From contig NZ_BMVV01000002.1 in the NCBI RefSeq assembly GCF_014650895.1, positions 496,001 through 560,000 of the forward strand: DNA of 64,000 nucleotides. The letters run 5' to 3'. The notes under the pieces were generated by a model. The model saw only the letters and a program-made list of their open reading frames with translations, searched no databases and had not been told where the DNA came from. The DNA is from Streptomyces omiyaensis. GTDB lineage: Bacteria > Actinomycetota > Actinomycetes > Streptomycetales > Streptomycetaceae. Both the position numbers and the translations under genes were made by a program. Each line of letters begins with the position of its first letter. Position 1 is the first letter of the stretch. Shown piece after piece: positions 46,999 through 57,530 of this stretch.

Positions 46999-47766
46999 TC
47001 AGGTCAGCAGTCCCGTGCGGAGCGGCTCGCCGGCCGCGTGCGGATGTACGTGGTCGTGACCGGGCAGCGCGTGCTGTCCGACGCCCTCGGGCGGCGGCCC
47101 GTCGTGCACGACGCAGCCGTCGCGCAGCACGACCGCGCGGTCGATGAGGGGCTCCAGCGGGCCCAGCTCGTGCAGGACGAGGAGGACGGTGGTGCCGCCG
47201 GCGACCTGCTCGCGCAGGGTCGTGGCGAGCACCTCCTGGCTGGCGAGGTCCACGCCGGCCATCGGCTCGTCCATGATCAGCAGTTCGGGCTCGGAGGCGA
47301 GCGCCCGGGCGATCAGGACCCGCTGGTGCTGGCCGCCGGAGAGCGCGGAGACGGAGTCCCCGGCCCGGTCGGCGAGGCCGACGAGCGCGATGGCCCGCTC
47401 GACGGCGGCCTTGTCGGCCCTGGTCGCGAAGCCGAACCCGCGGCGGGAGAGCCGGCCGGAGGAGACGACCTCGCGGATGGTGGCGGGGACGCCGGCGGCG
47501 GCGGTGGTGCGCTGGGGGACGTAGCCGACCCGGGCCCAGTCGCGGAAGCGCCTGCGCTCGGTGCCGAAGAGCTCGATGGTGCCGCCGGTCAGCGGGACCT
47601 GGCCGATGACCGCGCGGACGGCGGTGGACTTGCCGGAGCCGTTGGCGCCGAGCAGCGCGACGACCTCACCGCGGTGGACGGTGAGGTCGACGCCCCGCAG
47701 GACGGGGCGCGCGCCGAGGGCCGCGGTGGCTCCGCGGACGGAGATGACGGGCTGGTCGTCGCTCAC
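46999..47766 (-). CDS. znuC: Zinc ABC transporter ATP-binding protein ZnuC
   Basis: This 255-residue ATPase has Walker A GANGSGKST, the ABC signature LSGGQHQR, Walker B LLIMDEP and the H-loop histidine in LVLHELGP. A histidine-rich C-terminal tail (GQHALPGHDHVHPHAAGE) may bind zinc and is unusual for the ATPase subunit. It uses a GTG start at 47766, 12 nt after the znuA stop, within the znuA-znuC-znuB operon. Confidence 0.94.
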   Translation of the reverse strand: MSDDQPVISVRGATAALGARPVLRGVDLTVHRGEVVALLGANGSGKSTAVRAVIGQVPLTGGTIELFGTERRRFRDWARVGYVPQRTTAAAGVPATIREVVSSGRLSRRGFGFATRADKAAVERAIALVGLADRAGDSVSALSGGQHQRVLIARALASEPELLIMDEPMAGVDLASQEVLATTLREQVAGGTTVLLVLHELGPLEPLIDRAVVLRDGCVVHDGPPPEGVGQHALPGHDHVHPHAAGEPLRTGLLT

Positions 47767-47778
47767 GAGGGGGGCCTC

Positions 47779-48777
47779 CTACTCGGCGCCGAGAGCGGTC
47801 TTCAGTGCGGCGAGGTTCGACCGCATGACCTCGAAGTAGTCATCGCCCCTGGACTTCTCCGTGATTCCCTCCAGCGGGTCGAGCACGTCGGTCCTCAGAC
47901 CGGTGTCGGCCGCGAGGGTCTTCGCGGTCTTGTCGCTGGCGAGCGTCTCGAAGAAGACGGTGGAGACCTTGTCGGCCTTCGCGACGTCCTGGAGCTCCTT
48001 GACGCGGGCGGGGCTCGGCTCCGACTCGGGGTCGACGCCGGTGATGCCCTCCTGCTCCAGGTGGTAGCGCTCGGCGAGGTAGCCGAAGGCGGAGTGGGTG
48101 GTGATGAAGGTCCGGGTGGCGGTGGACTTCAGGCCCGTCTCGAACTCGGTGTTCAGGTCGCCGAGCTTCTTCACCAGGGCGGCGGTGTTCTTCTCGTAGT
48201 CGGCGGCGTGGTCCGGGTCGGCCTTGGCGAAGGCGGCGCCCACGCCCTTGGCGACCTCGGCGTACTTCACGGGGTCGAGCCAGACGTGGGGGTCGGTGCC
48301 GGCCTCGGAGCCGTGGTCGTGGTCCTCGTGGGCGTCGCCCTCGTGGGACTCCCCGCCCTCGTGGGCGTGGTCGTGGCCTTCGCCGGCCGAGGCGCCGTGG
48401 GCTTCGAGGGAGGTGAGGGTGGCGGCGTCGACGGTGTGCTCCACGCCGGCCTGGGCGATGGCCTCGTCGACGGCGGGCTGGACGCCCTTGAGGTAGAGGA
48501 GGACGTCGGCGTCGGCGAGCTCGCCGACCTGCCGGGGCTTGAGCTCCAGGTCGTGGGGCTCGACGCCGGGCTTGGTCAGGGTCTGGACGGCGACGTGGCC
48601 GCCGCCTATCTGCTCGGCGAGGTACTGCACGGGGTAGAACGAGGCGACGACGTCCAGCTTGCCGTCCGTCCCCTTGTCCGCGGCCGAGGAGCTCCCGCCG
48701 CAGGCGGAGAGGGTGACGAGCGCGAGGGTGACGGCTCCGGAGACGGCGGTGGCGGGTATCAGACGGCGTACGTTCAT
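47779..48777 (-). CDS. znuA: Zinc ABC transporter substrate-binding lipoprotein ZnuA
   Basis: This 332-residue cluster A-I metal-binding protein has a lipobox (VTLSAC) at residues 23-28 for lipidation, VVASFYPVQYLAEQIGG, a His/Asp-rich loop (about residues 125-155, GHDHAHEGGESHEGDAHEDH) and metal-ligand segments EPHDLEL, DPHVWLDP and TTHSAFGYL. The His-rich loop is characteristic of zinc rather than manganese carriers. The ATG at 48777 is preferred because Zur-box 1 and the -10 sit directly against it; upstream in-frame ATGs at 48786 and 48795 fall within the promoter. Leaderless expression is likely. Confidence 0.92.
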   Translation of the reverse strand: MNVRRLIPATAVSGAVTLALVTLSACGGSSSAADKGTDGKLDVVASFYPVQYLAEQIGGGHVAVQTLTKPGVEPHDLELKPRQVGELADADVLLYLKGVQPAVDEAIAQAGVEHTVDAATLTSLEAHGASAGEGHDHAHEGGESHEGDAHEDHDHGSEAGTDPHVWLDPVKYAEVAKGVGAAFAKADPDHAADYEKNTAALVKKLGDLNTEFETGLKSTATRTFITTHSAFGYLAERYHLEQEGITGVDPESEPSPARVKELQDVAKADKVSTVFFETLASDKTAKTLAADTGLRTDVLDPLEGITEKSRGDDYFEVMRSNLAALKTALGAE

Positions 48778-48813
48778 GACACTCATTTTCAACAAAACTG
48801 GAAACGGTTGTCA
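48777..48813 (-). promoter_or_regulatory. znuA promoter with two Zur-box-like sites
   Basis: Box 1 (48777-48791; TGAAAATGAGTGTCA on the minus strand) matches 13 of 15 bases of TGAAAATGATTTTCA, the Streptomyces Zur consensus as I remember it. Box 2 (48799-48813, TGGAAACGGTTGTCA on the plus strand) matches 11 of 15. Centres are 22 bp apart, two helical turns. A -35 TTGACA (48809-48814) and a -10 GAAAAT (48785-48790) place box 1 over the -10. Confidence 0.75.
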
Positions 48814-48942
48814 ATTGCCGAAGCTGTGGTCCGGGCCACGCGCTCCTCGGGGCCGCCGGCCACCGAACCGATTTGATACGGGGGGTGCGGGCGCCGGTAA
48901 CCTGTGGCATTCGCACTTCGTCGTCGTAATGAAGAGAGCACC

Positions 48943-50325
48943 GTGGCCGCCGACAAGATCGACACCATCGTCAGCCTGAGCAAGCGCCGTGGCTTCGTCT
49001 ACCCGTGCAGCGAGATCTACGGCGGTCAGCGTGCCGCCTGGGACTACGGACCGCTGGGTGTCGAACTCAAGGAGAACATCAAGCGCCAGTGGTGGCGTTA
49101 CATGGTCACCGCGCGCGAGGACGTCGTCGGCATCGACTCGTCGGTCATCCTGGCGACCGAGGTCTGGGAGGCGTCCGGTCACGTCGCCACCTTCACCGAC
49201 CCGCTGACCGAGTGCACCTCCTGCCACAAGCGCTTCCGCGCGGACCACCTGGAGGAGGCGTACGAGGAGAAGCACGGCCGCCTCCCCGAGAACGGCCTCG
49301 CCGACCTCAACTGCCCCAACTGCGGCAACAAGGGCACCTTCACCGAGCCGAAGAACTTCTCCGGCCTCCTCGCCACCCACCTCGGCCCGACCCAGGACAG
49401 CGGCTCCGTCGCCTACCTGCGCCCGGAGACCGCGCAGGGCATCTTCACCAACTTCGCCCAGGTCCAGCAGACCTCGCGCAAGAAGCCCCCGTTCGGCATC
49501 GCGCAGATGGGCAAGTCCTTCCGGAACGAGATCACTCCGGGCAACTTCATCTTCCGGACCCGCGAGTTCGAGCAGATGGAGATGGAGTTCTTCGTCAAGC
49601 CGGGCGAGGACGAGGAGTGGCAGGAGTACTGGATGCAGCAGCGCTGGAACTGGTACACCGGCCTGGGCCTGCGCGAGGAGAACATGCGCTGGTTCGAGCA
49701 CCCGCAGGAGAAGCTCTCCCACTACTCGAAGCGCACCGCCGACATCGAGTACCGCTTCTCCTTCGGCGGCAGCGAGTGGGGCGAGCTGGAGGGCGTCGCC
49801 AACCGCACCGACTACGACCTGAGCGCCCACTCCAAGGCCTCGGGCGCCAACCTGACCTACCTCAACCAGGAGACGGGCGAGCGCTACACGCCGTACGTCA
49901 TCGAGCCCGCCGCCGGTGTCGGCCGCACGATGCTCGCCTTCCTGCTCGACGCCTACACCGAGGACGAGGCCCCCAACGCCAAGGGCGTCATGGAGAAGCG
50001 CGTCGTGCTGCGCCTCGACCACCGCCTGGCCCCGGTCAAGGCCGCCGTCCTGCCGCTCTCCCGCAACGCGCAGCTCTCCCCGAAGGCCAAGGGCCTCGCG
50101 GCGGACCTGCGGCAGAACTGGAACATCGACTTCGACGACGCCGGCGCCATCGGCCGCCGCTACCGCCGTCAGGACGAGATCGGCACCCCGTTCTGCATCA
50201 CCGTCGACTTCGACACCCTCGAGGACAACGCGGTGACCGTGCGCGAGCGCGACACCATGAAGCAGGAGCGCGTCTCCCTCGACCAGATCCAGGGCTACCT
50301 GGCCAGCCGCCTGATCGGCGCCTGA
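48943..50325 (+). CDS. glyS: Glycine-tRNA ligase
   Basis: This 460-residue alpha2-type class II synthetase begins [17 protein letters not shown], matching the usual streptomycete protein. It has motif-1 [19 protein letters not shown], a zinc-binding insertion (CTSCHKRF and CPNCG), motif 2 [25 protein letters not shown] residues and a C-terminal anticodon-binding domain. The GTG at 48943 is preferred to an in-frame ATG upstream at 48904. TTGATA (48873-48878) and TAACCT (48898-48903) may be its promoter, immediately next to the znuA operator region. Confidence 0.96.
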   Translation: MAADKIDTIVSLSKRRGFVYPCSEIYGGQRAAWDYGPLGVELKENIKRQWWRYMVTAREDVVGIDSSVILATEVWEASGHVATFTDPLTECTSCHKRFRADHLEEAYEEKHGRLPENGLADLNCPNCGNKGTFTEPKNFSGLLATHLGPTQDSGSVAYLRPETAQGIFTNFAQVQQTSRKKPPFGIAQMGKSFRNEITPGNFIFRTREFEQMEMEFFVKPGEDEEWQEYWMQQRWNWYTGLGLREENMRWFEHPQEKLSHYSKRTADIEYRFSFGGSEWGELEGVANRTDYDLSAHSKASGANLTYLNQETGERYTPYVIEPAAGVGRTMLAFLLDAYTEDEAPNAKGVMEKRVVLRLDHRLAPVKAAVLPLSRNAQLSPKAKGLAADLRQNWNIDFDDAGAIGRRYRRQDEIGTPFCITVDFDTLEDNAVTVRERDTMKQERVSLDQIQGYLASRLIGA

Positions 50326-50350
50326 CCCCGGCGGCGCCCGGCGCGCCGCG

Positions 50351-50383
50351 AAGCCCCCGGTCCGGGTTCCGGACCGGGGGCTT
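50351..50383 (+). terminator. Terminator after glyS
   Basis: A perfect 15-bp stem (50351-50365 with 50369-50383), loop GTT, ending in CTTTCCC. Confidence 0.93.
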
Positions 50384-50401
50384 TCCCGTGCGCGCGGCGG
50401 C

Positions 50402-50995
50402 TCAGGCCCGGCGCAGCGCCCTCAGGACGAGGGAGAGGACGGCCTCGAAGGCCGGCTCGATGCCCGGGGCGGACCAGTCGGCGGCGTGGGCCGGGTCGTG
50501 GAAGCGGTCGGTGGCGTCGAAGACGGCCCGGGCGGTGGTGGCGACGTCGGGGTCCGCGGCGGCGAAGGCCCCGTCCCGGATCCCGTCCGCGACGATGGCG
50601 GCGATCTGCTCCACCAGGTGGTCCACGTGGCGGTCGACGACCGCGCTGTTCTCACCGATGAGGACCATGTACGTCGCCATCAGCTCGGGGTCGCCGCCCG
50701 CCTTCTGCCGCTTCATCGCGAAGAGGTGGCGCAGCCAGCCGCCCAGCCGCTCGTCGGCGGGCCCCCGGCCCTCGGCGTACGGGCGGAGCTCGACGACGTT
50801 CCGCTCCAGCCAGCGCTCGGTGACCGCCTCGCGCAGCGCCGCCTTGGTGCGGAAGTGGCGGTAGACGCTGCCGTGGCTCACGCCGAGGACCCGGGCCACG
50901 TCCACGACGGTCGCCTTCGCGGGCCCGTACCGCCGCAGCACCTCCTCGGTCGCTTCGAGGATGCGCTCGGCGGTGAGGGTTTCGGTGGCGGCCAT
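50402..50995 (-). CDS. TetR-family transcriptional regulator
   Basis: This 197-residue protein has the TetR helix-turn-helix in its first 55 residues (TAERILEATEEVLRRYG and VVDVARVLGVSHGSVYRHFR). The remainder is the helical ligand-binding domain. TACTGT (51003-51008 complement) lies 7 nt before the ATG, suggesting its own leaderless promoter inside the end of the aldo-keto reductase gene. The natural target is the aldo-keto reductase gene, whose promoter has a palindrome at 52076. Confidence 0.92.
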   Translation of the reverse strand: MAATETLTAERILEATEEVLRRYGPAKATVVDVARVLGVSHGSVYRHFRTKAALREAVTERWLERNVVELRPYAEGRGPADERLGGWLRHLFAMKRQKAGGDPELMATYMVLIGENSAVVDRHVDHLVEQIAAIVADGIRDGAFAAADPDVATTARAVFDATDRFHDPAHAADWSAPGIEPAFEAVLSLVLRALRRA

Positions 50996-51012
50996 GGACC
51001 CGACAGTACCCG

Positions 51013-52020
51013 TCAGTGCTCGCTGTCCAGGTGGGCCATCTGCGCGGCCGGGTAGCGGTCGCCCGCGGCGGCGCCCGCCGGGACGGCCGCCTCGATCGCG
51101 GCCAGGTCGGCCGGGTCGAGCACGACCTCCAGGGAGCCGAGCGCCTCGGCGAGCCGGGCCCGGGTGCGCGCGCCGACCAGCGGCACGATGTCGTCGCCCT
51201 GCGCCAGGACCCAGGCGATCGCGGCCTGTGCCACCGAGACGCCCTTGGCCTCGGCGACGGCCCGCAGCCGGTCGACGAGGTCGAGGTTGCGGTGCAGGTT
51301 CTCGCCCTGGAAGCGGGGGCTCATGCCGCGGAAGTCGCCGGGGGCGAGCGCCCGGTCGCGGGTGAAGTGGCCGCTGATCAGGCCGCGGGAGAGGACGCCG
51401 TACGCGGTGACGCCGACGCCCAGCTCGCGGGCGGCCGGCAGGATCTTCTCCTCGATGCCCCGGGAGACCAGCGAGTACTCGATCTGGAGGTCCGCGATCG
51501 GGGCGACGGCGGCGGCCCGGCGCAGGGTGTCCGCGCCGACCTCGGAGAGGCCGATGTGCCGGACGTGTCCGGCCTCGACCAGCTCGGCGATGGCGCCGAC
51601 GGTCTCCTCGATCGGCACGTCGGGGTCGACGCGGGCGATCCGGTAGACGTCGATGTGGCCGGTGCCGAGCCGCTGGAGCGAGTACGCGGCGAAGTTCTTC
51701 ACCGCCGCCGGCCGGCCGTCGTATCCGGTGAAGCCGCCTTCGACGGTCCGCAGCGCGCCGAACTTCACGCTGGTCAGCGCCTGCTCGCGGCGGGCGGCGG
51801 GCGCGGTCCGCAGCGCCTCGGCGATGAGCAGCTCGTTGTGCCCCATGCCGTAGAAGTCGCCGGTGTCGAGGAGGGTCACGCCGGCCTCCAGGGCCGCGTG
51901 GATCGTCGCGACCGATTCGGCCCGGTCGGCCTCGCCGTAGAGCGCGGACATGCCCATGCAGCCGAGCCCGAGGGCGGAGACGGCGGGACCGGTGGTGCCG
52001 AGGGAGCGGGTGGGAAGCAT
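51013..52020 (-). CDS. Aldo/keto reductase
   Basis: This 335-residue (alpha/beta)8 oxidoreductase uses NADPH to reduce aldehydes or ketones. GLGCMGMSALYGEAD, LLDTGDFYGMGHNE (Asp-Tyr of the catalytic tetrad) and SVKFGALR (the Lys) fit the family, with the DPADLAAIEAA tail of the AKR13-like group. The histidine of the tetrad is replaced by Arg or Ile in VYRIARVDP, which is atypical. The ATG at 52020 follows AGGAGA by 5-6 nt. The TetR gene lies 17 bp downstream on the same strand. Confidence 0.91.
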   Translation of the reverse strand: MLPTRSLGTTGPAVSALGLGCMGMSALYGEADRAESVATIHAALEAGVTLLDTGDFYGMGHNELLIAEALRTAPAARREQALTSVKFGALRTVEGGFTGYDGRPAAVKNFAAYSLQRLGTGHIDVYRIARVDPDVPIEETVGAIAELVEAGHVRHIGLSEVGADTLRRAAAVAPIADLQIEYSLVSRGIEEKILPAARELGVGVTAYGVLSRGLISGHFTRDRALAPGDFRGMSPRFQGENLHRNLDLVDRLRAVAEAKGVSVAQAAIAWVLAQGDDIVPLVGARTRARLAEALGSLEVVLDPADLAAIEAAVPAGAAAGDRYPAAQMAHLDSEH

Positions 52021-52075
52021 GGCGGTCTCCTGAGGGGAGGAGGGGTGGGGGTGCCCTTCAACCATGACATGACCG

Positions 52076-52099
52076 ATGACAGATTTCAATATTTGTCAT
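52076..52099 (-). promoter_or_regulatory. Palindromic operator upstream of the aldo/keto reductase gene
   Basis: ATGACAGAT (52076-52084) and ATTTGTCAT (52091-52099) form a 9-bp inverted repeat with one mismatch and a 6-nt spacer, in an AT-rich patch. It is the probable operator of the adjacent TetR gene. Confidence 0.65.
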
Positions 52100-52207
52100 T
52101 CAATGGGTGATGGCGGTGGCGGTGACGAGGACGGGGAGGGCGGCGCCGGCGGCGGGCGGCCGGAAAACCGGATGCGCCGTCCGGGGCCGCGTCGGTACGG
52201 TGCGGGC

Positions 52208-52237
52208 ATGTTTGCTCACCTCCCGATCTACGAGTGA
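52208..52237 (+). other. Nine-codon leaderless ORF before the DUF6243 gene
   Basis: ATG at 52208 opens MFAHLPIYE, ending with TGA at 52235-52237. TACGGT (52196-52201) lies 6 nt before it, the same layout as the leaderless genes of this window. The DUF6243 start is 58 nt downstream, so it could be a leader peptide. Confidence 0.45.
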
Positions 52238-52295
52238 GAGCGGCGCGCAGGCCGATCCACCGACCACCGCCCACCTCATCGAAGGGGAGAACCCC

Positions 52296-52472
52296 ATGGC
52301 GAAGAGCCGCAACAACCTCCTCGGCGTCGGCGGACAGCGCAAGAAGCTGTCCCGCGCCGAACAGCACGGCGCCGGCCAGGGCCGCACCGCCGACCGCCTG
52401 TCCGCGGAGGAGCGCAAGCAGGACCTCCTGAAGAAGATGCGCGAGCGCAACCAGGACCCCGCCACCGAGTAG
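52296..52472 (+). CDS. DUF6243 family small protein
   Basis: This 58-residue basic protein (MAKSRNNLLGVGGQRKKLSR...) is very rich in Lys/Arg/Gln, predicted helical, with a C-terminal KQDLLKKMRERNQ segment. It belongs to a small streptomycete family of unknown function that I recall as DUF6243. GAAGGGGAG lies 5-6 nt upstream of the ATG. It could bind nucleic acid by charge, which is inference. A strong terminator follows at 52484. A 9-codon ORF lies in its leader. Confidence 0.82.
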   Translation: MAKSRNNLLGVGGQRKKLSRAEQHGAGQGRTADRLSAEERKQDLLKKMRERNQDPATE

Positions 52473-52831
52473 TCGCCGATGCCGGGGGCCCGGTCCGCAG
52501 CCGCGGACCGGGCCCCCCGCCGTCCCCGCCCGGCCCTCCGCCGCCCTCGCCCGGCCCTCCGCCGTCCCCGCCCTGCCCGCCGCCCGCGCGTGCCGGGCGC
52601 CCGCCGTCGAGGAGTGAAGCGTCACGGGCACCCGCGGCGGCACCGTCGCGGCACCCTGTGCCACCGGGTCCGGAGGCGGGCCCGCCACGGGTCCGGCCGT
52701 CGCCGCCGGCCGCCGGACCCGGTGGCCGGCACCGGTGGGGAGGCCCGGCCGTGCCCGGCTCCCGGGGCGGGCGGGGGCGGATCGCCGGGCCGTCCCCCGG
52801 GCGGTGCGGCGCGGTGCGGGACAATGGGGCC
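52473..52831. other. 359-bp gap: terminator and 21-bp tandem repeats
   Basis: A perfect 15-bp hairpin at 52484-52498/52503-52517 (arms GGGGGCCCGGTCCGC and complement, loop AGCC) ends the DUF6243 transcript. Next comes a 21-bp unit repeated about 2.5 times (52521-52541, 52542-52562, partial after), differing at two positions. The rest is GC-rich with no supported gene; GACAAT at 52820 is the dusB -10. Confidence 0.8.
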
Positions 52832-53968
52832 ATGACCGCGTTCTCCCCCCTCTCCATCGGCCCGCACGTCGTGCAGCCGCCGGTGGTGCTCGCGCCCATG
52901 GCCGGCATCACCAACGCCCCCTTCCGCACCCTCTGCCGCGAGTTCAGCGGAGGCAAGGGCCTCTTCGTGAGCGAGATGATCACGACGCGGGCGCTGGTGG
53001 AGCGCAACGAGAAGACGATGCAGCTCATCCGCTTCGACGCGACGGAGCAGCCGCGGTCGATCCAGCTCTACGGGGTGGACCCGGTCACCGTCGGCAAGGC
53101 GGTGCGGATGATCGTCGACGAGGACCTCGCGGACCACATCGACCTGAACTTCGGCTGCCCGGTGCCGAAGGTCACCCGCAAGGGCGGCGGCTCGGCGCTG
53201 CCGTACAAGCGGCCGCTGCTGCGGGCGATCCTGCACGAGGCGGTGACGAACGCCGGGGACCTGCCGGTCACCATGAAGATGCGCAAGGGCATCGACGACG
53301 ACCACATCACCTACCTGGACGCGGGCCGGATCGCGGTCGAGGAGGGCGTGACGGCGATCGCCCTGCACGGGCGGACGGCGGCGCAGCACTACGGCGGCAC
53401 GGCCGACTGGGACGCGATCGCGCGGCTCAAGGAGCACGTGCCGGAGATCCCGGTGCTGGGCAACGGCGACATCTGGTCGGCCGACGACGCCGTGCGGATG
53501 ATGCGCGAGACCGGCTGCGACGGCGTGGTCGTGGGGCGCGGCTGCCTGGGCCGGCCGTGGCTCTTCGCGGACCTGGTGGCGGGCCTGGAGGGCACCGGGG
53601 GGTACCGGACGCCGCCGCTGCGCGAGGTCGCGGACGTGATGGTGCGGCACGCGACGCTGCTGGGGGAGTGGCTGGGCGACGAGCAGCGGGGCGTCGTCGA
53701 CTTCCGCAAGCACGTGGCCTGGTACCTGAAGGGCTTCTCGGTCGGTTCGGAGATGCGGAAGAAGCTGGCGGTCACCTCGTCCCTGGAGGCGCTGCGCGCT
53801 CAGTTGAGCGAGCTGGACCTGGACCAGCCGTGGCCGGTGGGCGCGGACGGCCCCCGGGGCCGTACGTCCGGAAACAACCGTGTCGTCCTGCCCGACGGCT
53901 GGCTGAAGGACCCCTACGACTGCGCCGGAGTGAGCGAGGACGCCGAGCTGGACACGTCCGGGGGCTGA
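52832..53968 (+). CDS. dusB: tRNA-dihydrouridine synthase B
   Basis: This 378-residue FMN enzyme reduces uridines in the tRNA D-loop. The family blocks are APMAGITNAPFR, FGCPVPKV with catalytic C109, KMRKGIDDDH, LHGRTAAQHYGG and GNGDIWSADDA, with VGRGCLGRPWLF at the flavin-phosphate site. A C-terminal extension (about 60 residues) is present. GACAAT (52820-52825) lies 6 nt before the ATG at 52832; an in-frame ATG at 52823 is possible. The transcript appears leaderless. Confidence 0.94.
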   Translation: MTAFSPLSIGPHVVQPPVVLAPMAGITNAPFRTLCREFSGGKGLFVSEMITTRALVERNEKTMQLIRFDATEQPRSIQLYGVDPVTVGKAVRMIVDEDLADHIDLNFGCPVPKVTRKGGGSALPYKRPLLRAILHEAVTNAGDLPVTMKMRKGIDDDHITYLDAGRIAVEEGVTAIALHGRTAAQHYGGTADWDAIARLKEHVPEIPVLGNGDIWSADDAVRMMRETGCDGVVVGRGCLGRPWLFADLVAGLEGTGGYRTPPLREVADVMVRHATLLGEWLGDEQRGVVDFRKHVAWYLKGFSVGSEMRKKLAVTSSLEALRAQLSELDLDQPWPVGADGPRGRTSGNNRVVLPDGWLKDPYDCAGVSEDAELDTSGG

Positions 53969-54324
53969 GATTTTCGGCCTTCCGGGGGAGTGATCCTCGC
54001 CACCCTTGAGGTGGGCGCCGCTCAGATGAGCAGGTTACGAAGGCTGCACCGCTTGAAGGGTGGCACTGGGTGCCACCCTTTTTGCGTTCAAGAGTTGAAC
54101 GCAAATGGGCGGGAAGGCTGCTCATGTGAGCGGATCGTCCCTGGATTGGGTCAAGCGGGCTTCGGGGCGTGAAAGCGGAAGCTTCACCTCGGTAACTTTC
54201 GAAGTGGGGGCGGACGGGTGGTTAAGACCGTGTGACCGGTAGGCGTACCTCCCCAGAAGCCTTCGATCTGGGTATGTTCCTCGCCGTCAGGGCAGCCAAC
54301 CGAGTCGTCGAGGAGTCGAGACCC
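53969..54324. other. 356-bp gap with twin hairpins between dusB and ppdK
   Basis: AAGGGTGGCAC (54056-54066) pairs with 54070-54080 (loop TGG), followed by a T-run: a canonical terminator. Directly after it TTTGCGTTCAA (54081-54091) pairs with TTGAACGCAAA (54095-54105), also perfect. Upstream, CCACC-CTTGA-GGTGG (54000-54014) and CTCA-GA-TGAG (54021-54030) are shorter hairpins. The ppdK promoter could use TATGTT at 54273-54278. No gene supported. Confidence 0.75.
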
Positions 54325-57036
<2,712 letters not shown>

Positions 57037-57530
57037 CCCGAGGGGCCCGCGGGCCCCGCGAAGCCCCCGGGGCCGCCGTCGGTCATCCCTTCCGTACCCT
57101 CACCGGCGGACGGCGGTCCCGGATCCGAAAGAGACGGGACGGACACCTTGTGCGGAGGTGTCCGTCCCGTCGTTTTCACGTCAGATTCATGCGCAATTAC
57201 GTCCGCATTGAATTATTGGAAATTGAACGTCTGTGTTTGCGGCCGTTTCGGCTGCGGCCCCCGGATCCCCACCCGGGGGCCGCACCCTTTTTCACGTGTC
57301 GGGCAGGTGAGCCGCAACCCTCGCCGACCGCCGCCGGACGGGCAAAGCCCCCCACGGTCTTCACCACGTCACCTCGGTCCTGAAGGTTTCCTGCCCGACC
57401 TGCACAGCATTTCCGTTGGGCCCTGTTCGCCGCGATGCTTTTCAACTGTGGCTGAAACACCCTGGTAACGTGCAGTGATGGTGTGCATACTCGATCGCGG
57501 GGTGGTTGCGAGTGCACAGGTGGGGACTTC
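57037..57530. other. 494-bp gap with two terminators and an AT-rich patch
   Basis: Terminator 1: GACGGGACGGACACC (57133-57147) with 57157-57171, perfect 15 bp, followed by GTTTTC. Terminator 2: TGCGGCCCCCGG (57253-57264) with 57273-57284, perfect 12 bp, followed by CCCTTTTTC. Between them lies an unusually AT-rich 50 bp (57190-57240). A short independent transcript ending at terminator 2 is possible. Open frames here (for example from 57190) have no supporting start. Confidence 0.7.

Noticed and set aside
57190..57383. Possible small CDS starting MRNYVRIELLEIERL
   Set aside because: No ribosome-binding site, and it reads through a strong terminator hairpin.
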